From Burkholderia ambifaria AMMD (GTDB taxonomy: Bacteria > Pseudomonadota > Gammaproteobacteria > Burkholderiales > Burkholderiaceae), in assembly GCF_000203915.1 (NCBI RefSeq), contig NC_008392.1, positions 620,001-684,000 on the forward strand: a stretch of 64,000 nt of DNA. Direction: 5' to 3'. Positions 18,421-26,161 of this stretch are shown piece after piece. The notes beneath the pieces are model-generated. The model ran no database searches. It was not told where the DNA came from and saw only the letters and a list, made by a program, of their open reading frames with translations. The stretch's first letter is position 1. Every line of letters starts with the position of its first letter. A program made the translations under genes and the position numbers.

Positions 18421-19146
18421 TCACGCCCACTCGGCCGTCACTTCGACCGGGCGCAGGTCGAATACCAGCACCTCGGCATCCTTGCCGTCGGCGAACGTCA
18501 GCGCCTGTTCGTCGCGGATGCGTGCGCCGTCACCTTCGCCGAGCGTCACGCCGTTGACCGTCACGCTGCCGCGTGCGACATGCACGTAGGCGAAGCGGCC
18601 CGGTGCCAGTTCGAGCGTGGCGCGCTCGTCGCCGTCGAACAGGCCGGCGTAGATCCGCGTGTCCTGGCGGATCTTCAGCGAACCGCCGTTACCGTCGGGC
18701 GACACGATCGGCGTGAGCCTGCCGCGCTTGTCGGCCTCCGCGACATTCGTCTGCTGATAGCGCGGCTCGGCACCCTTCTCGGACGGTCCGACCCAGATCT
18801 GCAGGAAGTGGACGGGCGTTTCGTGCGAGTGGTTGAACTCGCTGTGACGCACGCCGGTACCCGCGCTCATCAACTGGACGTCGCCCGGCACGATCACCGA
18901 CCCGGTGCCCATCGAATCCTTGTGCTCCAGCGCACCGTCGAGCACGTACGACAGGATTTCCATGTCGCGGTGCGGGTGCGTGCCGAAGCCGCGGCCCGGG
19001 GCGACGCGGTCGTCGTTGATCACCAGCAGATCGGAGAAGCCGACTTGCTTCGGGTCGTAGTAGTTCGCGAACGAAAACGTGTGACGGGAGCTGAGCCAGC
19101 CATGCTCGGCGTGGCCACGTTGGTTTGCTGCACGAGTCTCGATCAT
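18421..19146 (-). CDS. Pirin family protein (bicupin)
   Basis: A YhhW-like pirin. The N-terminal cupin carries the metal-binding set in GFGTHPHRDMEILSYVLDGALEHKDSMG (about residues 53-80) and TGVRHSEFNH (about 97-106), giving the His-His-His-Glu site used by bacterial pirins with quercetin 2,3-dioxygenase activity. The C-terminal cupin (about 150-241) lacks these ligands, as usual. Length of 241 residues is typical. Co-oriented with wrbA and divergent from a LysR regulator, it probably belongs to an electrophile or quinone response; the natural substrate is unknown. Confidence 0.9.
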   Translation of the reverse strand: MIETRAANQRGHAEHGWLSSRHTFSFANYYDPKQVGFSDLLVINDDRVAPGRGFGTHPHRDMEILSYVLDGALEHKDSMGTGSVIVPGDVQLMSAGTGVRHSEFNHSHETPVHFLQIWVGPSEKGAEPRYQQTNVAEADKRGRLTPIVSPDGNGGSLKIRQDTRIYAGLFDGDERATLELAPGRFAYVHVARGSVTVNGVTLGEGDGARIRDEQALTFADGKDAEVLVFDLRPVEVTAEWA

Positions 19147-19273
19147 GATTTTGTCCTGGAAGTCGCCGGACCTCGAAAGTGGGCCCGGCCGTTCGTTGAG
19201 ATGAATCTTAGGTCAATCGATTTGACAAATAAATGGTTGTAGAGATAATGACTGTCACTTTCAGGTGGACAAT

Positions 19274-20158
19274 ATGGAACTCAACGACCTCAGGATCTTC
19301 GTGTCGACCGTCGATGCGGGCAGCTTCACGGCGGCGGCCGATCAACTGATGCTGTCCAAGCAATTCGTGAGCCGGCGCACGATGGCGTTGGAGGCGTCGC
19401 TCGGCGTGCGCCTCCTGCATCGCAATACGCGCAATCTCGCGGTCACGGAATCGGGGCAGGAGTTCTATGCGCGCGCGCAGCGGATCCTCGCCGAGGTCGC
19501 CGACGCCGAGCAGGCGATGTCGGTGCGCAGCACCGAACTGCATGGCTCGCTGAAGATCAGCGCGCCGCTGTCGTTCGGGATCACGCACGTGTCGCCGCTG
19601 ATCGCCGAATTCCTGGCCGCGCATCCGGCCGTGCGGCTGAACCTCGACCTGACCGACCGGCGCGTCGATCTCATCGGCGAGGGCTTCGACCTCGTGCTGC
19701 GGATCGGCGCGCTCGAGGATTCGACGCTGATCGCGCGTCCGCTCGGTGCGTGGAAGATGATCGCGTGCGCGAGCCCCGCTTACCTGAAGCGGCAGGGCAC
19801 GCCCGACACGCCAGCCGATCTCGCCGCGCACACGTGCCTGCTGTACGGCCGCGAGCGGCGCGTCGGCTGGGAATTCCGGATCGACGGCGCGGCGCGCACG
19901 TTCGACGTGCAGGGGCCGCTCGTCGCGAACAACGGTGAAGTCGTGCGCGACGCGGCGATCGCGGGGCTCGGCATCGCGCTGCTGCCGCATTTCATCGTCG
20001 GCGCGGCGCTCGACAGCGGCGCGCTCGTGCCGGTGCTCGACGCGTACGCGCCGTCGCCGATCACGCTGAACGCGGTGTTTCCGCAGCATCGGGAAGGGTT
20101 CGTCACGCTGCGCACCTTCATCGGATTTCTGGCGGAGCGGCTGGGTATGCGGAGGTAG
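19274..20158 (+). CDS. LysR-family transcriptional regulator, divergent from pirin/wrbA
   Basis: The N-terminal helix-turn-helix is standard: MELNDLRIFVSTVDAGSFTAAADQLMLSKQFVSRRTMALEASLGVRLLHRNTRNLAVTESG. The effector domain follows from about residue 88 (GSLKISAPLSFGITHVSP). ATG 19274 is preferred because an AGGTGG site lies just before it; GTG 19265 would add three residues. It resembles the CrgA/AaeR-type branch. It is transcribed away from the pirin gene across about 127 bases that are AT-rich for this genome, so it very likely controls the pirin and perhaps wrbA genes. The inducer is unknown. Confidence 0.92.
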   Translation: MELNDLRIFVSTVDAGSFTAAADQLMLSKQFVSRRTMALEASLGVRLLHRNTRNLAVTESGQEFYARAQRILAEVADAEQAMSVRSTELHGSLKISAPLSFGITHVSPLIAEFLAAHPAVRLNLDLTDRRVDLIGEGFDLVLRIGALEDSTLIARPLGAWKMIACASPAYLKRQGTPDTPADLAAHTCLLYGRERRVGWEFRIDGAARTFDVQGPLVANNGEVVRDAAIAGLGIALLPHFIVGAALDSGALVPVLDAYAPSPITLNAVFPQHREGFVTLRTFIGFLAERLGMRR

Positions 20159-20306
20159 AGGGCAGGGGGTGCGATTGATCGGCGGCGCGCATTCGCGTTA
20201 GGCTTCAACGGGGCCGACGGTCCGCAGTGCATGCCGGGCCGGGCGTTTTTACCTCACATCGCATCGAGCACGTAGCTTCTACTCACTGCGATCCACGACG
20301 AGTCCA

Positions 20307-21386
20307 ATGACAATGAAAAACCGATCGAATGCTCGCGCCGGCGAGCGAGGGCAAACCGTGATGCACGGCCGGCATGCGCGGCGCGCGAACCTGCGATCCG
20401 CGATGATATTGGCAGTACTGACGATAGCGCCGATGGCCGCGCACGCGGCCGGTTTCGACTGCGCGAAAGCCGCTTCGCCGACCGAGAAGGCGATCTGCGC
20501 AGATCCCGCGCTGTCATCGCTCGACGGCCAGCTGGCCGGGGCATGGAAGAAGGCGCTCGCGAAAGGCGGCGATACGGCCGCGCTGAAGGCCGCGCAGTTG
20601 CAATGGCTGAAGCAACGCGACCGCTGCGGCGCCGGCGTGTTGTGCGTCGGCGATCGCTATCGCGAGCGGCTCGCGAGCCTGAACGGTGCGCCGCTTGCAG
20701 CCGACCGGTGGCAGCAGACGTGGTATCGCGACAGCGACACCCCGTCGTTCGGCGGCGTGCTGACGTTCACCGGCACGGCGCCGCGCCTGCACTTCGAACT
20801 GAGCGGCAACAACGGTGGGAATACGGGCGGGCTCAGCGGCGATATCGAACTGCACGGCGACCGCGGCACGTTTCGCCAGGATCAATGCCGGCTCGATTTC
20901 AGCCGCAACGGTGGACGCATGCAGGTCGCACAGCAGGGCAGCGATGTCGATTGCGGCGCCGGTTCGGGCGTCACGTATTCGGGCGATTACGTGACGGCAT
21001 CGAAGGCGCAGGCGCGTCCGCCGGCGGATCTCGTGACCCTGAAGGTGCTGACCGACGCGCGGCAGAACGCGGTCGCGCACAAGCTGCTCGGCGCCGACTA
21101 TCAGACGCTCGTCGACATGATCAACGTCAGCGCGGACGAGAAGGATCTCGACGGCCTGAACGCCAACGTGACGTCGTACTGGGTGCGTGGCATCGCGACG
21201 ACGAACGCCGCGATCGTGATGCAACGGGGTACCGATCTGTGGATCGGGCTACTCGTGTTCGACGCGCATGACAAGGTGCGGATGCGCTACTACTCGAACG
21301 TGCCGGCGTGGAAAAAGACGGTGCCGAAGACCATTCGTGCGTGGCACGACAAGCTCGACAAGACGCTGCCGATCGACCTCATGTGA
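20307..21386 (+). CDS. LprI-like N-terminal domain protein, exported, 359 aa
   Basis: After a long basic lead there is a signal sequence (AMILAVLTIAPMAAHAAG); the true start may be ATG 20307, 20313 or 20361. The first mature segment FDCAKAASPTEKAICADPALSSLDGQLAGAWKKAL and the paired cysteines further on (RDRCGAGVLCVGDRYRERL) form a DUF1311/LprI domain, a family that includes lysozyme-inhibitor-like proteins. The remaining about 230 residues are a beta-rich region (LSGNNGGNTGGLSGDIELHGDRGTFRQDQCRLDF) and an alpha/beta C-terminus I do not recognise. Likely periplasmic. Whether it inhibits lysozyme is not shown by sequence. Confidence 0.75.
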   Translation: MTMKNRSNARAGERGQTVMHGRHARRANLRSAMILAVLTIAPMAAHAAGFDCAKAASPTEKAICADPALSSLDGQLAGAWKKALAKGGDTAALKAAQLQWLKQRDRCGAGVLCVGDRYRERLASLNGAPLAADRWQQTWYRDSDTPSFGGVLTFTGTAPRLHFELSGNNGGNTGGLSGDIELHGDRGTFRQDQCRLDFSRNGGRMQVAQQGSDVDCGAGSGVTYSGDYVTASKAQARPPADLVTLKVLTDARQNAVAHKLLGADYQTLVDMINVSADEKDLDGLNANVTSYWVRGIATTNAAIVMQRGTDLWIGLLVFDAHDKVRMRYYSNVPAWKKTVPKTIRAWHDKLDKTLPIDLM

Positions 21387-21627
21387 TTCGGCGGGACGGC
21401 GGCCCGATACACGTGTTGGCTGACTGTTGGTAAATCGAGCTTTTTATGGCTTTTCTTGCCCGTTCGGTTTTTCCGAGTGGCAATTGAATTTGTCCCGCGC
21501 AACATGTCGCCGGCACCGGCAGAGGGCATCCTGATCGGACGACGGCGGATGGTGGGCGGCAATATGACGGTGCGTCCGAAATCGTCATACTATTGCGCTC
21601 GAAAATCTTCTCCGGAGCTTTCTGCAA

Positions 21628-22086
21628 ATGTCATCGCCCATCGACGTTCACTTCTTCCGCGTCCTTGCGGACAGCTATCAGCGACTGCTCCACAAGTCGC
21701 TCGTTCCTGCCGGGATGGGCACGTCCGAAGCCGCGACATGGCTGTACGAGGAAGCGCCTTTCGGGATTCTCGCGCACGACGTAGCGGCAGATCCCGTGTT
21801 CGTCTACGGCAACAAGCGCGCGCAGGCCATTTTCGGATATGACTGGGATGAACTGACCGCCCTGCCTTCACGCTTCTCCGCGGAGCCGATGGAGCGAAGC
21901 GAACGCCAGTCGTTTCTCGAGAAAGTCGCGCGAGACGGCTTCGTTTCGGGATATCGCGGGATACGCATCACCAAGTCCGGCACACGTTTCTGGATCGATC
22001 ACGCGACGGTGTGGCAACTCACCGATCCGGCCGGGAATCACTGCGGTCAGGCAGCGATGATTCCGGAGGTGCGCGCCATTGGGTAG
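21628..22086 (+). CDS. MEKHLA (PAS-like) domain protein, 152 aa
   Basis: The whole protein is a MEKHLA-type PAS-like domain: EEAPFGILAHDVAADPVFVYGNKRAQAIFGYDWDELTALPSRFSAEP is the characteristic block (about residues 41-88), followed by GFVSGYRGIRITKSGTRFWIDHATVWQL. No output domain is attached, so it may act as a free sensor or binding subunit in the cytoplasm. Length fits bacterial stand-alone members. Flanking intergenic stretches of about 240-270 bases suggest a separate transcription unit. The ligand is unknown. Confidence 0.82.
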   Translation: MSSPIDVHFFRVLADSYQRLLHKSLVPAGMGTSEAATWLYEEAPFGILAHDVAADPVFVYGNKRAQAIFGYDWDELTALPSRFSAEPMERSERQSFLEKVARDGFVSGYRGIRITKSGTRFWIDHATVWQLTDPAGNHCGQAAMIPEVRAIG

Positions 22087-22354
22087 TTTTCGCGACGCTG
22101 ACGCGAGTGCCGAACCTGGGCCAGTGTGGTGCTTTGATCGACATCGTGGGTTACCACGTGGGACACGGCCTTGCGCATTAACGTGACCAAGCAAGCTGAA
22201 GACGGTGTTTTCGTCATATGAATTCGCGCCGAATCATCTATATTGAGCGTTCGGCAATCGAGGGCCGAGTCTTCTCCGCGCTCGCGTTGGAAAAGAGCCC
22301 ACGTCCGCGGCGGAGCGTGTTGCCGATCACTGATCATTACAAGGAGTGGCAAGC

Positions 22355-22837
22355 ATGGGATCGTCTCTGCAGGGCATTGCGTTCAGGTCGGTGTACAACA
22401 AAAAGTGGATATCGCTGGTTACTAGCTTCTACGGTCGAGATTGTTACGTGGCGTGCAAGGACACACCGGATGCGTTCTGCATGTTCACCATGAATCCGAC
22501 GATGGGGGTATTTAGCGATGTGCAGGGCAACTGGATCATGCAAAGCCTAGACGATCCGACGAAATTGATCCCATATTCAGCCGTTGAGCCGCCGGATGAC
22601 AATACCCTCAATCACGCGCGCTTCTCGTTTACCAAGACCGCGCTCGGCCAGGGCACGCAGGTATCGATTGTTGCGCTGGATAAGGCCAGGACCTGGGTGG
22701 TCGACGACAACGGCACCGACCAAGGCGTGCTGAGCCTGGCCACCGCTTATACGTTGGATTACGTCGGTGACGAAGTCGCCGGCAAACTGACGTTCGAGTA
22801 CTGGGACAGCGTGCTTTCGCCGTGGCCGCCCGCCTGA
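22355..22837 (+). CDS. Hypothetical protein, 160 aa
   Basis: Not recognised. ATG 22355 is chosen because AAGGAG lies 8 bases upstream; GTG 22346 would overlap that site. No signal peptide or membrane span is evident. The sequence is beta-strand-like throughout (IAFRSVYNKKWISLVTSFYGRDCYVAC, ARFSFTKTALGQGTQVSIVALD, LTFEYWDSV) with aromatic residues spaced as in a beta-trefoil or lectin-like sandwich; this fold suggestion is inference. Codon use is less GC3-biased than the metabolic genes around it, which hints at more recent acquisition. The leader of 268 bases upstream holds nothing I can identify. Confidence 0.65.
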   Translation: MGSSLQGIAFRSVYNKKWISLVTSFYGRDCYVACKDTPDAFCMFTMNPTMGVFSDVQGNWIMQSLDDPTKLIPYSAVEPPDDNTLNHARFSFTKTALGQGTQVSIVALDKARTWVVDDNGTDQGVLSLATAYTLDYVGDEVAGKLTFEYWDSVLSPWPPA

Positions 22838-22993
22838 GGGCGATCGGGCCGCCAGACTGCCGCTCGCCCACGCTGCCGGAGTGACGCAGATCGCGGCGCG
22901 CGGAGCCGACCGGCTAGCGGCCAGCACCGTAGTGCTCGCGTCGCGAAGCCGTGCTGCGAAATAGCCTGTTCCACCTACGGTCACGTATCTCAC

Positions 22994-23017
22994 AACCCGG
23001 CTTCCGCCGGGTTTTTT
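22994..23017 (+). terminator. Rho-independent terminator
   Basis: An 8-bp GC-rich stem AACCCGGC with a TTCC loop and its complement, running into six consecutive T residues. This is a textbook intrinsic terminator on the plus strand, about 160 bases beyond the hypothetical gene ending at 22837, and it insulates the ParDE promoter. Confidence 0.8.
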
Positions 23018-23110
23018 CATGGTCGACGCCGGCTGGCACTCAGGGGGCCAGAAATACTGCATCTGATAACGCCCTTGGCAGATCCATCGATGCCGTGGGA
23101 CCCGGGGCCG

Positions 23111-23143
23111 ATACCAAAATTTGGTATATGATGGTGCCATCAT
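23111..23143. promoter_or_regulatory. Tandem palindromic operators upstream of parD
   Basis: Two adjacent palindromes lie between 46 and 14 bases before the parD ATG. The first is ATACCAAA-A-TTTGGTAT (23111-23127) and the second is ATGATGG-TG-CCATCAT (23128-23143). Both are perfect. Their position over the likely promoter is what is expected for binding by a ribbon-helix-helix antitoxin and its toxin complex, which autorepress ParDE operons. Confidence 0.65.
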
Positions 23144-23156
23144 GAGGAGGTGCACG

Positions 23157-23402
23157 ATGGCACGGAACACTTCAATCTCGCTGGGAGACCACCTCGCTCA
23201 GTTTGTCGACACGCAGGTCGCATCCGGTCGCTATGGCTCGGCCAGCGACGTGGTGCGGGCGGGGCTGCGCCTGCTCGAAACGCAGGAAACCGAGTTGCGG
23301 GCCCTGCAGGAGGCCTTGAAGGCCGGCGAGGCCTCGGGCGAGCCGACTGCCTTTGACAGCCAGGCGTTCTTGGAGCGGATGCGGAAAAAGCATGCCGATT
23401 GA
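23157..23402 (+). CDS. parD: ParD-family antitoxin
   Basis: An 81-residue ribbon-helix-helix antitoxin. The DNA-binding part is MARNTSISLGDHLAQFVDTQVASGRYGSASDVVRAGLRLLE (residues 1-41), matching the ParD consensus, and the C-terminal acidic-basic helix (ETELRALQEALKAGEASGEP, then FLERMRKKH) is the toxin-wrapping segment. ATG 23157 is supported by GAGGAGG seven bases upstream. It overlaps the parE start by 11 bases. It should neutralise ParE and repress its own promoter through the palindromes just upstream. Confidence 0.92.
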   Translation: MARNTSISLGDHLAQFVDTQVASGRYGSASDVVRAGLRLLETQETELRALQEALKAGEASGEPTAFDSQAFLERMRKKHAD

Positions 23403-23691
23403 GGCGCGTCTGGTGCGGCTGACGCCGCTGGCCGAGGCCGATCTCGAGGACATCTGGACCTACACCTTCGAACGCTGGTCGCTTGAGCAGGCCGAGCACT
23501 ATGTGGGCGAGCTCGCCTCGGCGTTCGAGCGTCTCGCGCGGCGCGAGTGGAGAGGGCGACCGAGTCGTGCGGGCAACGGCTATTGGCGCTACATGGTCGG
23601 TTCCCACGTGGTGTTCTATCGGGAAACGGCCGACAGCCTTGACGTGATTCGGGTATTGCATCAACGCATGGACGTGGACCGGCACCTGTAG
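23392..23691 (+). CDS. parE: ParE-family toxin
   Basis: A 99-residue RelE/ParE-superfamily toxin. The typical pattern is present: RLTPLAEADLEDIWTYTFERWSLEQAEHYVGEL at the N-terminus and a C-terminal beta-sheet segment GYWRYMVGSHVVFYRETADSLDVIRVLHQRMDVDRHL. ParE toxins poison DNA gyrase; the sequence alone does not exclude an mRNA-cleaving relative. Its ATG at 23392 lies inside the end of parD in another frame, giving 11 bases of overlap and translational coupling. It is full length with no frameshift, so the module is probably active. Confidence 0.92.
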   Translation: MPIEARLVRLTPLAEADLEDIWTYTFERWSLEQAEHYVGELASAFERLARREWRGRPSRAGNGYWRYMVGSHVVFYRETADSLDVIRVLHQRMDVDRHL

Positions 23692-23722
23692 AGGACGCCG
23701 ACCTGCCACGGGCCGTGTCTTT

Positions 23723-23884
23723 TCAGCAAAACTCCCGTGCAGTCGTCGGCAGCGCCCCGAGGAGTTCGGTCCGGTCGACGAGCTTGCTAGCAATCAGATG
23801 CCGCACTTTACCTTCGGCCTGCCATACGCCATAGACGGCGAGCAGCGCAGCGCCGAGCGCTTCCTTCCGAAACTTCTCCAGTAG
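23723..23884 (-). pseudogene. C-terminal scrap of error-prone DNA polymerase DnaE2
   Basis: On the minus strand about 53 codons read LLEKFRKEALGAALLAVYGVWQ, then AEGKVRHLIASKLVD, then RTELLGALPTTAREFC and a stop. This matches the extreme C-terminus of DnaE2, the alpha-subunit-like polymerase of the imuA-imuB-dnaE2 mutasome (VYGVWQ...GEVRHL...LVD...LLG...SR.F). Upstream of residue LLEK the frame no longer resembles DnaE2 and no polymerase core follows, so this is only the 3' end of a lost gene. It ends 31 bases beyond the convergent parE gene, marking a recombination scar. The start of the homology is approximate. Confidence 0.65.
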
Positions 23885-24201
23885 GTGCCGCGCAGCAGAT
23901 TTGCCATGCCCCCTCGGCCGCATGTGACGCGTTTGTTACGTGACAATTGTCCACTCAATCGAGACAACGAATCTTGTTTCGGCGGATTGATGATTTTCGG
24001 TGAGACAGTAGACTGCACCCGTGCTTCGCCAGAACCGATTCGCAGCGTGCCACGACGGCGCGACCGGACGGGTTCTTCGGCAGCGGGCCGACCGGCCCGC
24101 GGTTCGATCGTGCGAGGCGGGTTCGTTGTCGATCTTTGGGTTCGCCGTTGCGGCGGACGTCGGCACCGAATGCGTCAAACCATCCATTCAAGGTGATTGC
24201 T
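23885..24201. other. Intergenic, 317 bases, nothing identified
   Basis: This stretch runs from the end of the dnaE2 scrap homology to the DoxX gene. It contains a locally AT-rich patch around 23930-24000 and short GC palindromes near 24085-24105 (CGGGCCGACCGGCCCG), but no convincing coding frame or RNA gene. It presumably contains the DoxX promoter. Confidence 0.5.
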
Positions 24202-24615
24202 ATGCGTTACGTTTCGCTGGATTCGAAGAAGGACGAGCTGCTGCTGGCGGGTCGCGTGCTGATGATGATCCTGTTCGTGCTGTTCGGCTGGCAGAAGCTG
24301 AACGGCTTCTCGGGCACGGTCGCGTACATGGCGTCGACGGGGGCGCCGTCGCCCGAGCTGTCGGCGGTAATCGCGGTGGCGGTCGAGCTGGTCGGCGGCG
24401 CGCTGATCGCGGTCGGCTTCTACACGCGTCCGCTCGCGCTGGTGTTCGCGGTCTATACGCTCGCAACCGCGTTGATCGGGCATCGCTACTGGGCACTGCA
24501 GGGCATGGACCAGTACCTCGCGATGATCAACTTCTACAAGAACATCAGCATCATCGGCGGCCTGCTGTTGCTCGCGGTCACCGGGCCGGGGCGGTATTCG
24601 TTCGACCGGAAGTAA
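24202..24615 (+). CDS. DoxX family inner-membrane protein, 137 aa
   Basis: A four-helix membrane protein of the DoxX family. After LDSKKDELLLAGRVLMMILFVLFGWQKLNGFSGTVAYM (residues 6-43, the family's first helix with its Trp-Gln-Lys turn) come LSAVIAVAVELVGGALIAVGF, PLALVFAVYTLATALIGHRYW and a final helix IIGGLLLLAVTGPGRYSFDRK. The AAGGTG site precedes ATG 24202. Family members are linked to thiol and redox homeostasis in membranes, but the biochemical role here is unknown. A hairpin terminator follows within 30 bases, so it is a single-gene unit. Confidence 0.88.
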   Translation: MRYVSLDSKKDELLLAGRVLMMILFVLFGWQKLNGFSGTVAYMASTGAPSPELSAVIAVAVELVGGALIAVGFYTRPLALVFAVYTLATALIGHRYWALQGMDQYLAMINFYKNISIIGGLLLLAVTGPGRYSFDRK

Positions 24616-24644
24616 GCGAGCGCGAGGCTTCGCGCCGCACGACG

Positions 24645-24680
24645 GGCCCGGTGCGCGCAATTGCGCACCGGGCCGTGTTT
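24645..24680 (+). terminator. Hairpin terminator after the DoxX gene
   Basis: A perfect 12-bp stem GGCCCGGTGCGC with a six-base GCAATT loop and its complement, followed by GTGTTT. It sits 29 bases after the DoxX stop. Confidence 0.65.
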
Positions 24681-24767
24681 CATCATGCGCACGTCGTCGA
24701 CGTGCGACCGAAATCGACATCGGTGCCGGTTCTCGTATAGATTGGGGGCCCTCTTTCCCTTTCGTCG

Positions 24768-25721
24768 TTGGCTACCGTGTCGCATCCGACCATCCTTCTC
24801 ATCGGCGCGTCCGGCCTGCTCGGCCGTGCGGTTGCCGCTTCGCTGTCCCGCGAATCGTCGCTGACGCAGGTCGCCACCATCCGGAACCCGGACACCGCGG
24901 GCGCACGCCGCCTCGCGTTGCCGCCGGACAACGTCGCGCGGCTCGACGTCCTCGATCAGCCGGCGCTCGAACAGCTGTTCGACACCCGGCGACCGGCCGC
25001 CGTGATCATCTGCGCCGCCGAGCGGCGCCCGGACGTCTGCGAACGCGACCCCGCGGCCGCACGCGCGATCAACGTCGATGCGCCGGCCCGTATCGGCGCA
25101 CTCGCCGCGCGCTACGGCGCGTGGACGCTCGGCATTTCCACCGACTACGTATTCGACGGCAAGGACGCGCCGTACCGCGAAGACGCCGCGCCAAACCCGC
25201 TGAACATCTACGGCCGCACCAAGCTGGAAGGCGAGGCCGCGTTGCTCGCCGCGTCGCCGCTTGCCTGCGTGCTGCGCCTGCCGTTGCTCTACGGCCCGAT
25301 CGTCGACTGGCGCGAGTCGGCCGTCACGAGCCTCGTGCCGGCGATCGTCGCGTCCGCACGACCGGGCGCGGACGCGGTCGGCATGGACGCGTGGGCGATC
25401 CGCTATCCGACCTACACGCCCGACGTCGCCGAGGTCATCCGCGACCTGACGCTGCGCCATCTCGCGGGTTCGACCGTCACCGGCATCCGGCATTGGTCGG
25501 CCGAGGAACCGATGACGAAGTACGACATCGCGCAGCGGATCGCGGCCGCGCTCGGCATCGACGCCGCGCTCGCGCGGATCGACACGCCGGCCGATGCGAC
25601 GCCGCGTCCGTACGATTGCCATCTGGATGCGGCGCGCGTGCGTGCACTCGGGATCGCGCATGCGACGCCGTTCGCGACCGGGCTGCAAGCCGTGTTGCGG
25701 GACGCGCCGCCGCTGCCGTAA
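24768..25721 (+). CDS. SDR-family NAD(P)-dependent reductase, RmlD-like
   Basis: An extended short-chain dehydrogenase resembling dTDP-4-dehydrorhamnose reductase (RmlD) and the MAT2B-like branch. The cofactor motif is ILLIGASGLLGRAVAASL (about residues 9-26), and the catalytic YxxxK is in NPLNIYGRTKLEGEAALL (about 145-162), with the usual STDYVFDG just before. Read from TTG 24768; GTG 24777 is an alternative start three codons in. No rhamnose operon genes surround it, so sugar-nucleotide synthesis is doubtful and its substrate is open. It is followed by 226 bases and then the retron promoter. Confidence 0.8.
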   Translation: MATVSHPTILLIGASGLLGRAVAASLSRESSLTQVATIRNPDTAGARRLALPPDNVARLDVLDQPALEQLFDTRRPAAVIICAAERRPDVCERDPAAARAINVDAPARIGALAARYGAWTLGISTDYVFDGKDAPYREDAAPNPLNIYGRTKLEGEAALLAASPLACVLRLPLLYGPIVDWRESAVTSLVPAIVASARPGADAVGMDAWAIRYPTYTPDVAEVIRDLTLRHLAGSTVTGIRHWSAEEPMTKYDIAQRIAAALGIDAALARIDTPADATPRPYDCHLDAARVRALGIAHATPFATGLQAVLRDAPPLP

Positions 25722-25947
25722 GTCCGAAACGCCCGGTTCGCCGACGCGCTGACGCATTCGAACAACGCACGAGAGCAAGAGAGCGAGACCGGGCCCATGC
25801 CGACACGTCTTCGTACCGACGTACCGGACTCGATCGCGCACGCGACCTCCGCGACGATGTTGAGCGGCATGGCAGGCGTCCGCGTGTCGCCGATACCGTT
25901 CGGCGAGTTTTTCGCGCGACGGGCATGAGCATCGCGCGACCCGCCAT

Positions 25948-25977
25948 TTGACACCCCGCGCGCGCGGCCATTAAAGT
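25948..25977 (+). promoter_or_regulatory. Sigma-70 promoter of the retron
   Basis: A perfect -35 box TTGACA at 25948-25953 and a -10-like ATTAAA at 25970-25975 with a 16-base spacer (TTAAAG with 17 is also possible). It is among the best consensus promoters seen in the window and would start transcription near 25982, exactly at the 5' edge of the structured RNA described next. Confidence 0.65.
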
Positions 25978-25981
25978 CGCG

Positions 25982-26152
25982 TCGCGGGGCGGTGGGTCAA
26001 GCACACCCCCGGAACAGGCAGCCGATGTTCCAGGACCACGGGGCTACCCCGTGGATGAGACCGACACTCCGATGCGTCGCAAGAGCGCAGGTTGCGCGTT
26101 GCGCAACGACTGCTCTCGCAGCACCTGTCACGTTGACTCATCGTCCCGCCCA
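25982..26152 (+). ncRNA. Probable retron msr-msd RNA
   Basis: The about 170 bases between the promoter and the reverse transcriptase fold into several stems. Outer arms GGGCGG (25987-25992) and CCGCCC (26146-26151) could be the short a1/a2 pair. An AAGC at 25999-26002 lies just inside a1, where retrons place the branching G. Two msr-like hairpins follow: GGAACA/TGTTCC (26011-26031) and a perfect CCACGGGG-CTA-CCCCGTGG (26036-26054). The msd-like part is bounded by GATGAG (26054-26059) and CTCATC (26137-26142) and holds a long interrupted hairpin closed by GTTGCGC-GTT-GCGCAAC (26091-26107). The RNA ends 10 bases before the RT start codon. Boundaries and the branch point are inferred by eye, and the a1/a2 pairing is short for a retron. 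Confidence 0.6.
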
Positions 26153-26161
26153 TTCCTTGCC

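Noticed and set aside
22930..23020. Possible tRNA or tmRNA end before the strong terminator
   Set aside because: No cloverleaf or TPsiC-like arm with CCA end could be built; only the terminator is supported.
26051..26161. Extended 5' part of the reverse transcriptase frame (37 extra codons)
   Set aside because: It overlaps the structured RNA stretch, including the msd-like hairpin, and ATG 26162 is a better start immediately after the a2-like arm.
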